From NCBI GenBank assembly GCA_003550325.1, contig QKWP01000101.1:361254-425253 (forward strand): DNA of 64,000 bases, given 5' to 3'. Below are positions 33,666 through 44,369 of the stretch, one piece after another. Made by a program: the position numbers and the translations under genes. Under the pieces are notes generated by a model that was given only the letters and a program-made list of their open reading frames with translations, did no database searches and had not been told where the DNA came from. Within the stretch, counting starts at the first letter, position 1; each line of letters starts with the position of its first letter. Source of the stretch: Gigaspora rosea. Lineage: Eukaryota > Glomeromycota > Glomeromycetes > Diversisporales > Gigasporaceae.

Positions 33666-33725
33666 GCAATGCCGTAACCGTAATAATTTGTAAAATTAAT
33701 TCTACCACCAACTATAGTCATGCTT

Positions 33726-34013
33726 GCATAACGTTTAACCGCCATCTGAAATGGTGTAAACAAAAACTTGCATTTGATTTGACATTAAAAATCTATGATT
33801 TCACATGTTAATGCGAGATAGCACGTAAGTACATAATATCATATGACGGAACGAATCATGTGAGAAAGTTCGCGTCATTTCCAGTGACGGGAATAATATC
33901 GATTTAATTTTGCAAAAATATCGATCGATATGGTCAAAAATATCGATTTATATCGATTTACACTGAACAAACCAATCAAAATGCAGTATGCATATAACGT
34001 GATCAATAGCTAA
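33726..34013. other. unique sequence with ATCGATTTATATCGATTT cluster
   Basis: No gene. Positions 33898-33965 are a dense set of ATATCGAT motifs with inverted symmetry, probably one end of an eroded hAT-like element. Confidence 0.35.
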
Positions 34014-34545
34014 AGACTTCCACTGCTGATTTATCGCCTTGTTTTACATATTCTTCAACACTTTATTGATTCGCAAGGATATGGCTTCGTGACTCGTGAA
34101 ATTCGTTATAATGAACGTCTAAATATACTAAAAAATCCGACCCTCAGTGTAACCCGAAGTCAAGCTAATATCTATAAGGTTCTTTGTATTGGCGTAACAA
34201 CATACCTAAACAAGATAGGAATAACTTGGGGATGCAAGTTTGTTATGTGAAAACTTTACGAAATAATCTGTGCTACCCACCAAGCTGAGCAATACGGTCA
34301 TGAATAAATCTGAAAAGGTAAATTTATGGTTTTTTTTTAAAAAACAAAATAATAAAATAATTGTAGTAATTATCTTCTTATTAGATTCGGGTTAGACAAG
34401 GCACCTGACCAGATTCCTGCCATTGCCGAAAAACAAATGCGGATGTGTTCTACATTTATCATTAAAAAGAAACCAAAATAATATAAATAATAGATTCTTA
34501 TATAACGTTCCTGATTTAGCTTGACTGCGTCGCGCAGCCACCCTA
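34014..34545 (+). pseudogene. possible degraded or spliced gene, unknown product
   Basis: I do not recognise it. An open stretch of about 80 codons from 34014 (no ATG at its start) contains HFIDSQGYGFVTREIRYNE and SVTRSQANIYKVLCIGVTT and stops near 34250. An ICATHQAEQYGHE reading follows in another phase. AAAAG followed by GTAAAT (about 34317) and TCTTATTAG (about 34384) look like intron borders. After this a frame reads FGLDKAPDQIPAIAEKQ and ends STFIIKKKPK with a stop near 34482. The phases do not join cleanly, so it may be a pseudogene. The last ten codons resemble STYIIKKKTK near 46510-46541, with the same 3' repeat after it. Confidence 0.3.
34497..34545 (+). repeat. dispersed 50-bp repeat with CTGCG hairpin, copy 1
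   Basis: CTTATATAACGTTCCTG, then GACTGCGTCGCGCAG (a CTGCG/CGCAG stem) and CACCCTAAT. A second copy lies at 46588-46640. Both follow an IIKKK-stop coding end within about 100 bp, so this may be a conserved 3' region or one end of a mobile element. Confidence 0.55.
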
Positions 34546-35410
34546 ATAGTTATAATGATGGCAAGAAAAAGTTTCTTGCAAGATTTTAGTCTAATGTATT
34601 GTTCGCCAATTAATTTAAATGATAAACTTGAAAGCCCACAAACACATTTCTCTTGGTAGCACTCAAATAATTTCTATACATTTTATTATTTCAATCTTTA
34701 CCTCCAATTAAGAAAGATAATATCTTACCTTTTTTTATTCATTTTATTTTAATTCCAATAAACTATCTATCCATATCGCCGTTAATTATTTTTACAATCA
34801 TTTTGCCATGTGATTCATGACATGAGATATCATGGCATATCAAATTACTTTTAAGTATTGAGATGAAATAAAAAAAAAAAAAAAAAATTAAAGCATGGAC
34901 ATTTGGAGTGCCTAAAACTAGGAATTACGAATTATTTTAATTCATCATTTTTGCCTATCAATACCGTCGTTAGTTATTTTTAAATGGGTAGTTAATTGCC
35001 CTTCGGAAAAATCATGGCCCCGGGCCATTTTGTCCCTATTTAATATGATCATCATGAGGAGGGTAATCAAATTTCCTGGTCGGATGTCTATAGCAAAATT
35101 GATCGATTCCGATCCAGCCGACCATGATTCCAATGCACTCCGAAGTATTCCGACTCGGTACCTTTATGAGTTTGCAACATACCAGATACCAAGTTTATCT
35201 TGAGTAATATTAATATTAATTATAATCAGTAACGTCAACTTTGCATTATTAAGCGTGATATTCATGCGGGGTTATATATGTAAAACCTTAACTCATTCAA
35301 AAATGAATACAAAAAAGATTTTGCGAAAATCAGCATAGTGGACATCATTTTCTCGAGCATAAACCATCCCTTTCATGTTACGACAACATACATATCGATG
35401 TCTTGTTATT
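34546..35410. other. unique stretch with an unrecognised small ORF
   Basis: An ATG frame on the minus strand at 34945-35133 (62 codons, starting MESWSAGSES and ending GIDRQK) has a more balanced base composition than its surroundings and no repeats. I recognise no family, and there is no supporting signal, so it could be an exon, a small gene or chance. Otherwise nothing. Confidence 0.3.
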
Positions 35411-35543
35411 GGGGGTTTTAAAATTAAAATCAGAAATCTTATTTTATTTTTCCGAATTGTAATTCAACATAGTAAAAACGATATTTAAAAAATCCTATTT
35501 ATTTTCGAAATACTCTACTTATCTGTTAATTTTGAAACCCCCC
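35411..35543. mobile_element. small MITE with GGGGGTTTTAAAATTAA ends
   Basis: The inverted ends GGGGGTTTTAAAATTAA and complement TTAATTTTGAAACCCCCC frame 133 bp of AT-rich non-coding sequence. The flanks ATT and ATT(A) could be a 3-bp duplication. Confidence 0.5.
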
Positions 35544-36062
35544 ATTAGTTTAATTATATTCTGTGTGAAGTGTAGAGCTCATTCTAAATTTAAAGTGATG
35601 TATAACTAAACAATCTAAATTGTATAAAACTTTCAGTTCTACCTTACTTCGCCAACCACTTCATCAACAGCTAACATCACACTGAGTGACAATTGGTTAA
35701 AGTATATATGTACCCGTTCTCACTATGTGAACATGAAATATAAAATTGATTTTTTCAAAAATTTATTTTCACTGCGAACATCGTGAACATGGAGATTTTC
35801 AATTCTTTACAAATTTCTCACAATTGTACTGTTTTTTTTTTGTATTGATAATTCTTTAATACGTAGCTATATAAATAAAATAAAATGAAAATTATAACTT
35901 TTATTTCTTGTATGTACTCATAAATTAAATTACATGAAATTAATTATTGTTATAGTAATCAATTTATCTGTTTAATACAATAAGAAAGAACAGTTGAAAA
36001 AATAAAATTAAAACTAAATTAAAATGGTTAAAAAGTTTGAAAGTTATTTCAGAATTATTTTA

Positions 36063-36416
36063 TTATTCTAATTTTTTCTTAAGCTTGTCAATTCTACTGC
36101 CAAGTTTTGCGTAAGTAGTTTGCAATTCATTTACAAGTTGTCCATATTCATCATTCCATTTCGTTAACCATTTTAAAGTTTTCCCGTCTGTACCGTCTTC
36201 TTTTGCGGCCTCTGTTAGTTTTTGATCAAATTCTTTGATTTCTTTTTTATAATCTTTATTGATTTTTTGCATCTTGAAAAGTTTTCCTTGATATGAATCT
36301 TCGAAACTCACGCCAAGAACTCTGACTTTCGGTCCCAAGTCTCTTTTAACAGGAGCTGCTTGTGCAATTACAATGATTAACACCAAAAAAATGGTCAGAG
36401 TTGATAAGAATTTCAT
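36063..36416 (-). CDS. small secreted protein (candidate effector)
   Basis: A complete frame of 117 codons from ATG at 36416 to TAA. Residues 1-20 (MKFLSTLTIFLVLIIVIAQA) form a clear signal peptide with a hydrophobic core and an AQA cleavage site. APVKRD follows, and the KR at 24-25 is a possible Kex2-type processing site. The rest is hydrophilic, lysine-rich and predicted helical (FKMQKINKDYKKEIKEFDQK, then a short GTDG break, then WLTKWNDEYGQLVNELQ and LGSRIDKLKKKLE), with coiled-coil-like spacing and no cysteines. I recognise no named family. The protein would enter the secretory pathway. A role as an effector toward a plant host is inference from size and secretion alone. It appears intronless, stands alone and differs from the broken frames around it. 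Confidence 0.7.
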   Translation of the reverse strand: MKFLSTLTIFLVLIIVIAQAAPVKRDLGPKVRVLGVSFEDSYQGKLFKMQKINKDYKKEIKEFDQKLTEAAKEDGTDGKTLKWLTKWNDEYGQLVNELQTTYAKLGSRIDKLKKKLE

Positions 36417-36538
36417 GACTTTAAAGATTATAGAGGATGCTCTAAAATATTATATTTCCTTATGATATTAATTCGAAAGGATATTTAGAAAATTATAATG
36501 AATATTTTTATAACGGAACGCTAAGAATTTGAACCATG

Positions 36539-36546
36539 TTTATATA
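36539..36546 (-). promoter_or_regulatory. TATA-like box of the secreted-protein gene
   Basis: TATATAAA on the minus strand, about 125 bp before the ATG at 36416, in otherwise AT-rich sequence. It is plausible as a core promoter element, but chance is likely in this composition. Confidence 0.25.
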
Positions 36547-36549
36547 CAT

Positions 36550-37045
36550 ATTTCAAAGTCAAATCTTTTAATTATTTTGAGTTCGTTCTTTTAGTCAAAA
36601 TTAAATTAAATTGGGATTTTTTTTTTTGTCATAAATTTTATTTTTCATATGATTAAAAGTAGTGATGGGAAAATCGCAGATTCTCTAAAAATACTTCGGG
36701 ATGTGAATCACGCGCGTGATCCGCGCGCCAAATCTTATCTTGCCCTTTTCATATTTGTGTTTCTATAGCTATTTGTCTGCACTATTGATAAATATCCCAA
36801 ACAAATCCAATGACCACTAGTCAAAGTTCGACCTGATAGTCACACAATCCTATAGAACTTCACGCTAAGAAGTAATTGTCCAACGTAAGTCACCTTAAAT
36901 TACTATTATAAGCCAGAATGCGGAGAAAACCACATGGAAATCGGTTATAAGCAAATATAAGGTGCTCTAAGACTAAGTAATATAATGTCCTTGCATTGCC
37001 ACTGCAACCGCGAAGCCTAAAAACAACAGATTCTTGCATCGCCAT
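36550..37045. other. unique sequence upstream of the secreted-protein gene
   Basis: No further gene. It includes a GC-richer patch with CACGCGCGTGATCCGCGCG at about 36709-36727 and a tandem of about 65 bp (GCATTGCCACTGCAACCGCG, then GCATCGCCATT) whose second copy is split by the MITE at 37046. Confidence 0.35.
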
Positions 37046-37297
37046 TAGAGATGTATCTTGCGCGAGATCACCAAATTCTCAACTCGCGATATCGTGTGGT
37101 CTTCGCGAAATGATGTCATGTTTTTCGCGAGATAAATTTATTGATTAATGATCAGCGATTAATGATCAGTGATTTATTATATTCAGTATTATTCTGAATT
37201 GAATTTTTGTCACATGTATCGTGAATAATCGCGCGATATGGTCTCGCGTGCGACATGTGAATATATCTAGGCTTATCTCGTGAGATGTACATCTCTA
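37046..37297. mobile_element. hAT-like MITE
   Basis: The ends TAGAGATGTA and TACATCTCTA are inverted and followed by GCGCGAGATCA / TATCTCGTGAGAT. The flanks TCGCCATT and TTGTCATT agree at six of eight positions. After removal the sequence joins to GCCATTGCAGCTGCAGAGCC, which continues the local tandem repeat. It contains TCGCGAGA motifs and tandem TTAATGATCAG. Confidence 0.55.
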
Positions 37298-38143
37298 ATT
37301 GTCATTGCAGCTGCAGAGCCTGGTCTCAATATATAATACCACTAACATCATCAAGTGTTCACAATGCTTTGTCACTGCGTCGTCTAGCAACAGGAGGAAT
37401 ATGGGCGGGACGAAAGAGCCAGCTTCACAATAAGGCAAGCAATAACGAAAAGAAAGCAACTCCTCAAAACATGAGCATAAAATCATAAATACTTATCGAT
37501 GACAAAGAACTGACTCCTGGGTTCCTATTCTCATGCACGAAGCATATGATTACGTCCTTATTTGCTTACTGCCATTTTACTGGTATTAAAGCATGTGCAA
37601 TCACATACTACTCGAACGATTATGCAATAAATTAAACATGTGATAAATCTGATCTCATCACAATGATCCTTTGTCATTTCGTTGACAAGTTTTCCAATTA
37701 TATTGTGGATCACGCCCATCATAAATTAAAAGGCAAACTTCTTTGGCATCCCGCGTGTGATCCAAAAATTTGCACATGGGATCTGTTCTCTGATTCAATA
37801 TATTGATCTATTAGGTAGCTTCTATGTCATCGCATAAAAGCATTTAGATAAAGATAGAATCAAAATTAAGTAAACTTTAATTGACAATTTGTATATCAAA
37901 AGAAAACAGCCACTTATTGGCTTAACCCCCTAGCGCACCAACAAAAATTTTACCCTCCGTGATTCTTGACCAATCAAATTTTAAGGTCAAGTGCAACGTA
38001 AACAATCGAAACGAAGGCCCTTTTACACAAAAAAAAAGAAGAGAAACACCTAAACCTATTAATCTAGTTGGATATATAAAATAATAATTCATAGTTTCAT
38101 ATTTATAATTAAGCTTACAAATTTTAAATATTTGGAATAATAT
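37298..38143. other. unique sequence, no gene recognised
   Basis: Overlapping open frames on both strands at 37285-37488 have no recognisable product. The stretch is less AT-rich than average but shows no domain, repeat or inverted structure. Confidence 0.35.
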
Positions 38144-38270
38144 TCACAAAAAATTAATTATGTCGTGAGCTATTGTTCAAGATCACATGATTTGCCACCA
38201 CTCGAATCGAATGATACCAAATCATGTAATCCTAACCAATAGTTCACGATATAATCAATTTTTTGTGTAT
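38144..38270. mobile_element. small foldback with TCGAATGATACC centre
   Basis: The arms CACAAAAAATTAATTATGTC and complement pair over about 50 bp (GTGAGCTATTG / CAATAGTTCAC). The centre, CACTCGAATCGAATGATACC, is shared with the foldback at 43441. It is non-coding. Confidence 0.6.
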
Positions 38271-38949
38271 AGTCAATGTGCCCCTTTTTTCAGTACCAAG
38301 CCATTTTATTTATTATTACAAAATGCATTTTTAAGTTAATCCCTGTAAAAATTTCTTCCGAATATTTCCGTTACTTTTTTTGTGAAAACTCCGTGAATCT
38401 GCAACATGATCGACAAAATCTAGACAAGCGCCATGACTTAAGTTTATAAATTCCTTGAATGTGCAACATTTATAGAAAAGTCATGGAATATAAACCACGG
38501 ATTGACTTTTTATAGGGGATGTATAATTTAAAATTCAATACAGTCGAGATTTTTTATTATTCTAAGTGTATTAAATCCCATTGTCTGTTGTTGTAACCAC
38601 CAGGTAGTTATAGTTAGTAATCAGTAATACAGAACCACCGATAGTTAACAAAATTTAGAGGAACTTAAGATAAGTATTTGCGTGGATAATGTTAGTATAT
38701 TATGGAATCGTTATTTCAATTGCTTTTATTAGGGTCGGGTATTATTAACAAAGGGCTGTAGCATTGGAGAAGCGAGATAGATTTAAAAAAAATCGGATTT
38801 TTATTAGGATAAGTATAATTGCAAATATGATTATACAATAAATACCGACTAATACTAATATTCTATTTCTATCGTTACTTAGGGTTATTACAATAATAAT
38901 CTAAATGCAATTGAGGGGTATCGCTTATATATAATTTATTTTATCTTGT

Positions 38950-39029
38950 TGGTTCAAAACCCTCCTTGGTGGTTAATAACCTTCTTAGATGGTTCCAAAC
39001 CCTCTATGCTGGTTAGTACCTAATTTTAG
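38950..39029 (+). repeat. 20-bp minisatellite, four units
   Basis: Four adjoining 20-bp units, each starting TGGTT and most containing AACC (TGGTTCAAAACCCTCCTTGG, TGGTTAATAACCTTCTTAGA, TGGTTCCAAACCCTCTATGC and a partial fourth). Confidence 0.65.
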
Positions 39030-39476
39030 TTGCTTGTACCAATAATAATGATGGTTCGCAACCCCAGGTAACCCGATTTCCAATTACCACCAGCCAATGT
39101 GGCTTACCAACCCCATAATACAAAGAAATCAATATAAATAAATAAATAAACAATAAAAAAAAATAGAAAATAAAAAGAAAAAAAAACGATTTTTCAAAAA
39201 ACTTCCATATTAGGCATAACATTGTCAGTCAGCACAATCAATTTCGATGATCACTGAAATTACCAATCACATTGTATAATTTAAGCTCACATGATAGACA
39301 TTTATTATACATCCAATCCATACTATAAAGCTGGTGCTGACATGATCGTTTTTAATTGGCTAATTTTGGCGCAATTGATTCTGGTTTGTTATATCTTTTC
39401 CTTTTTTTATATTAAACACCAAATTTTTAAAACATTATAAAACTTTGCCTCCTTATAACTTAAATAATCAATAAGA

Positions 39477-39537
39477 AAAAATCCTCTGATAGAAATATAG
39501 TTTAGTTAAAAATCTATCAATTTGTCAGAGGATTTTT
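39477..39537. repeat. hairpin with AAAAAATCCTCTGA arms
   Basis: AAAAAATCCTCTGA and TCAGAGGATTTTTT form a perfect stem around about 33 bp. No adjacent gene makes it a terminator, so it is more likely an eroded foldback element. Confidence 0.5.
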
Positions 39538-41389
39538 TGATTTAGTTTGTTTTAAAAAAGTTATACCGATTTAAAGTTTTTACTAATAAAGAATGGATGC
39601 GTTTTACTGTACTGAACAGTATAATTTTTTCGGGATTCGCTAATTCACGAATTTTAAAATTATTCTTTGATTACAGTAGTCATGTAATATTTCATGCTAA
39701 AATATTTAAATATAGTATATAAATCACCACCTTATATGATCAAGTAAATGGCCTGTCGAAGAAAATGACTATCAGTAAAATGAGAGAGAAAATAAATGAA
39801 AATATCGATATGTAAAACTTCAACTTTTTTAATCATTCTTATTAAATAAATTATGTATTTCACCCGGTACCATATATTTAAAATTTATAAGCTGTGCGTA
39901 CTTTTTATGTTCTAACGATATTATGAAATTATATTGATTATATTATCTAACCGGCTAAAATATTATATATACTGCAAATAGTATAACTATATTTGTAATA
40001 ATTAAATGTGGCACGGTAGTGACACACGCGGGAGCTAGGATTAATTAAAATGTATGTTAGTTGCAATTCTCAAATTTTTATAGATTTCATATTACAAACA
40101 GATAGAACTTTGTATTAATGACACTGAGAAATTGTTTGGTGTTTATTTTGTAGTCTTACGCACTTATTTGTTATTTTGTAGTGTTATATTAAACAATTTT
40201 TTTTGAGCGTGATTTTTATACACTTCAGGTTATGTATAAATTTTTATTATTTCAATCTTTTTAATCACACTTAAGAGAGCTAACTTGCTTTAATTTATTT
40301 AATTTATTTTACTTCTAATTAACTATTCTATATTTTCTCTCATTACAATGCATTTTATATGATATTATTTTATCTACTCTACTGTAATATTGTGACTACC
40401 GTATGTGATTAATACTGAGTTAGTTTCATCGGAATTATCATGATTTATATCATTAATTACTGTAAAAAGTTTCTGTTACAGAACTTATTCGTTATTCCAA
40501 TGATTACAATATATGGATAAGTTTGAATTAAATTAATATTATTTTTATGATGATTTATTGAAATATTCTGTTACAGATCCTACTTGTTATTCGATATCCA
40601 CAATATGTGGTTAAGATGAGTTAGTTTGCAATGAATTATCACGATTTCTATTATGAGTTACTGAAAATAATGTCGTACGTAACTTACTTGATATTCCAGT
40701 GATTACAGTATGTAGTTAAATATGAGCTGTAATTATTATGTTTATTATCATGGATTGCAGTAAAAGATTCTATTAAAGAGCCTACTTGTTATTCAGTGAC
40801 CATGATATATATAATTAAGTTTGAGTTGCTTCACATAGGGATTGTCATGATTTCTTTCAGATACTATAAATAATTTTGTAGCAAAATTTACTCACTATTC
40901 TGGTGACTACAATAAAATGTTTAAAGTATGTAAGTTTGCCTTGAAATTAACGTGATTTATTCGTTAATTACTGAAAAATTTCTTTTACAGGATTTACTCA
41001 CTATTCTGGTTAAATGAGTTTACATTAGAATTATCATGATATTGTAAACAAACAGAATTTACTCACTATTCCAGTGACCATAATATTATAATATGCAGTT
41101 AAATTTGAATTAATTTGCATTAGAATTGTTATGATTCCCATCATAAGTTACTGTAAATAATTCTGTTATAGAGCTTACTCGTTATTCCAGTAACTACAAT
41201 ATCTGATTAAGATGAGTTAGTCTATATTGGATTTGTCGTCGATTTCTACCGTGATTTACTGCAAATTACGTTGCTACAAAGCTTAAATCACCATTCTAAC
41301 AACTATTATATGTAGTTAAGGTGTGTTAGTTTGCATTAGATTGTTGTGATTTTTATCATGAATTACTCAAAAATTCTATTACAGAACTT

Positions 41390-42570
41390 CTTTACTGAAA
41401 CTTAAAAAAAAGTATATATGTTTTTATAATAAAATAATAATATTTTGAAAATATAATAAATATGCTTTTATATAAAAAAATATTTTAATAATGTTTTTAT
41501 AATATATTAATAATATAATAAAAATTTTAAAAATAAAATAAAAATTTAAATCTGTTTCAAAAATATTATAAAATTATTATAAAAACATTATTATTATATT
41601 TTAAAAATAGCTTAAAATAAATTGTTTAAAAATATTTTAAAATATTATTTTAATATTATTAAAAATATTATAAAAACATTATTGCTATATTTTAAAAATA
41701 CTTTAAAATAAATTTTTTAAAAATGTTTTTAAAGCATTATTTTAATATTATCAAAATTATTATAAAAACATTCTTATTATAACTTTAAATAAAGTTTTAA
41801 AAATGGTTTTAAAACATTATTTTAATATATTAAAAATATCATAAAAACATTATTATTATATTTTAAAAATAGTTTAAAATAAGCTTTTTAAAAATGTTTT
41901 TAAAACATTATTTTAATATTATCAAAATTATTATAAAAACATTATTATTATTATTTAAAAATAACTTAAAATAAACTTTTAAAAATGTTTTTAATACATT
42001 ATTAAAAATATTGTAAAAATATTATTATTATATTTTAAAAAAAAATTTAAATAATTTTTTTAAAATATTTTTAAAACATTATTTTAATATTATTAAAAAT
42101 ATTATAAAAACATTATTATTATATTTTAAAAATATATTAAAATAAGTTTTTTAAAAATATTTTTTAAACCAAAATTATTTTTAAAAAATGCTTATATCTC
42201 GTAATTTTGCTTATGAAACCATCCTTCGTATTTTAACAAAAAATCTTTTTTGCAAGATTTTGGGGTAAACACATTTGTCTAAATCATTATATTATTGATT
42301 TGTTTTATTTATATTATATTTAATATTATAAAATATATTATAATATAAATATAATATAAATATTTATATTATACTATAAATATGAAATTTATTTAGTTTA
42401 ATAATGTTTTAAAAATGTTTTTATTAATATTACTAAAACAGTTTTAATATATATTATTTATATTATTATTATTAACTTATAACTAGTAATTATTATGTTT
42501 TTAAAATATAATAAAAACATAATAGATATATAATCATAATATTTTTAATTTTTTTATAGTTTCAGTAAAG
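41390..42570. mobile_element. A/T-only TIR element with internal tandem repeat
   Basis: The ends CTTTACTGAAACT and complement frame 1181 bp of almost pure A and T. The centre (about 41560-42180) is a tandem of units of roughly 75-93 bp, each with ACATTATTATTATATTTTAA, AAATAGTTTAAAATAA and GTTTTTAAAACATTATTTTA. Positions 42190-42275 hold a short normal-composition segment with ATGAAACCATCCTT. Not coding. Confidence 0.6.
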
Positions 42571-42872
42571 TTACTTGTTATTCCAATGTCCTTCTAAGTT
42601 TAAATTAGATCGCATTTGGATTGTTGTGATTTCTATCGTATTTTACTGTAAATTATTCTGTTACAGAACATACTCGCTATTCTGGCATCACAAGAACTGT
42701 TTAAATTCGTTAGAATTAACATAATTCCTATTGTGAACTATTGCAAACAAAATTCTGTTAAAGAACTTACTTTATTCTGGTGCTATAATATGCGATTAAG
42801 TTTGAGTTAGAATTGTCATTATTTTTATTGTAATTTACTGTAAATAATTCTGTTACAGAACTTACTATTTTA

Positions 42873-42953
42873 CAGTGCTTTTCAAATTACTGTGATCAGC
42901 TGATTTTCATACATCATACCGGAAATCAGAAATCATAGTAATTTGAAAAGTAA
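42873..42953. mobile_element. small foldback in satellite B
   Basis: The arms ACTTTTCAAATTACTGTGAT-like and complement (ATCATAGTAATTTGAAAAGT) flank ATCAGCTGAT and CATACCGG. About 80 bp, non-coding. Confidence 0.55.
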
Positions 42954-43440
42954 TACCCAATATATGATTGAGTTGGTTTGCTTTGAATTGTCATGATTTC
43001 TATTGTGTGTTTCTATAAATAATTTTGTTACAAAACTTACTTATAATTTTATTGACTATAATATGTGGTTAAGGTGAGTTGGCATGTATTGGAATTGTTA
43101 TAACTTCTATCACGGGTTACTTAAAAGATTTTATTACAGTATTCCGGTAACCACAATATGCAAATAGTTTGCATTAAAATTATCATAGTCACTATAAAAA
43201 AAACTATTACGAACTTACTTGCTATTCTGGTGTTCATGTGTGTTTAAGTTTGGATTAGTTAGCATTTGAATTGTTGTGGTTTCTATCATGAACTATGGAA
43301 TTATCATAATTTCTATTACGAGTTTTACGGTGAAAATTCTGTTACAAAGCATACTTCTTATTTCAGTGATTTCTATCGTTAGTACTGTAAATTCTGTTGC
43401 AATACCTATGATTCTTTTGATACACACATGTAGTTCACTA

Positions 43441-43875
43441 ATGCATGTTTAGTGTGTGATGTAATTGGTCGTAATTTTTCGCAAAAATTTTTTTACAAAA
43501 ATTCAATTCTACGTGATCCAGTAATCCAAATTGGATGGTTTTGATGCCACTCGATTTGTCTCGATGGGACAAATCGAATGATACCCAAATCATCCAATTC
43601 GGATCACTGGATCGCAAGATATTCGCGATAAAACTATTTAACAAATTAAAATTGAATTACGGCAAAAAATGCCATAATTAATCGGATCGTTATTTGCGAA
43701 TATCTTGTGACCCAGTGATCCGAATTGGATGATTTTGGTACCATCCGATTCGACTCATCGAGAAGAATCGCATGGTATCAAAACACCTTGCTGGATCACA
43801 ATATAATTGAGTTTTTGTGAAAAATTTTACAAAAAATTAAAACCATTATGGCATTGTCTCACACCACTATGCAAG
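43441..43875. mobile_element. foldback with GATCC / TCGAATGATACC core
   Basis: Imperfect inverted arms (GCATGTTTAGTGTGTGATGT against CTTGCATAGTGGTGTGAGAC) frame two inner palindromes. Each joins a GTGATCCGAATTGGATGATT-like block to a CGATTTGTCTCGATGGGACAAATCG-like hairpin. The open frame at 43438-43644 is a by-product. Confidence 0.6.
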
Positions 43876-44119
43876 TTATTAACGTTATCTATATTATTTC
43901 AGTTCATAATATTTAAGATATGTAGAATTTATAACGCGTGAAAGTTGGCTTTTAAAAATCATAAATAGATGATTGAGTTTAACATTAAATGTAGAGGCAA
44001 TGAATGTCATAGTTAAGGCATTACTTCAGACTTTCTTTACCCTTGATTCGTATTCACCAGGGTTGCAGGTGAATCAATTCTTCAATGGTGCACCAATTTT
44101 CACCATTCACCGATCACCA
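43876..44119. other. unique sequence before the GGTGATACT array
   Basis: An ATG at 43973 opens 105 codons that run into the array. The first 50 codons (starting MSLTLNVEAMNVIV) match nothing I know. It is listed for completeness and is not called as a gene. Confidence 0.25.
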
Positions 44120-44295
44120 ATCAGCATTGGTGATACTGGTGATACTGGTGGTATTGGTGATACTGGTAGTACTGGTGATACTGGTGGCACTGGTCATACT
44201 GGTGGTACTTGTGTACTGGTGATACTGGTGGTGTTGGTGATACTGGTGGTGATGGTGATACTGGTGGTACTGGTGATACGATACTGGTGATACTT
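44120..44295 (+). repeat. 9-bp minisatellite GGTGATACT / GGTGGTACT
   Basis: About eighteen 9-bp units of GGTGATACT or GGTGGTACT. Read in frame this gives collagen-like GDTGGT triplets, but the frame shifts at GTGTACTGG (about 44213), so no long protein continues. It is best treated as a tandem repeat. Confidence 0.7.
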
Positions 44296-44340
44296 GCCAT
44301 CACGTGGTTCAGTCTCGATCGTCATCGAACAAACTGCGGG

Positions 44341-44369
44341 AAATACCAGGAACGTAGTCATGCTTGCAT
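44341..44369 (+). repeat. empty-site copy of the 31.7-kb insertion target
   Basis: AAATACCAGGAACG, then TAGTCATGCTT and GCAT in one piece. The same left part stands at 31655-31679 and the same right part at 33716-33729, separated there by the 2-kb element. It therefore shows the target before insertion. Confidence 0.65.

Larger units (their letters stand above)
31680..33715. mobile_element. 2-kb element with minisatellite arms and 10-bp target duplication
   Basis: The ends ATAGTTGGTGGTAGAATTA are perfectly inverted over 19 bp. AGTCATGCTT is directly repeated outside both ends (31670-31679 and 33716-33725). A related sequence at 44344-44369 runs ACCAGGAACG, TAGTCATGCTT and GCAT without interruption, so it is an empty-site copy of the host repeat. 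Each arm carries an array of an 8-bp unit, ATTACGGC. A second element (31990-33152) sits inside. There is no transposase, and the open frames read through the arms are artefacts. A 10-bp duplication would suit the Mutator group (inference). Confidence 0.75.
38271..40394. other. gene-free stretch with small repeats
   Basis: No gene. It contains the 20-bp minisatellite at 38950 and the hairpin at 39477. The remainder is AT-rich sequence with A runs near 39140-39190. Confidence 0.4.
40395..43435 (+). repeat. satellite B, second tract (interrupted)
   Basis: The same family as at 3941-7095: units with GAGTTAGTTTG, ATTATCATGATTTCTAT, AATTACTGTAAA, TTCTGTTACAGAACTTACT and ATTCCAGTGAC. It runs at 40395-41389 and 42571-43435. 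The insertion of the A/T-only element falls within GAACTT|ACTTGTTATTCC of one unit, so the unit can be read across it. A small foldback lies at 42873. Confidence 0.7.

Noticed and set aside
39477..39537. Rho-independent terminator
   Set aside because: A eukaryotic genome and no adjacent gene. It is simply a hairpin.
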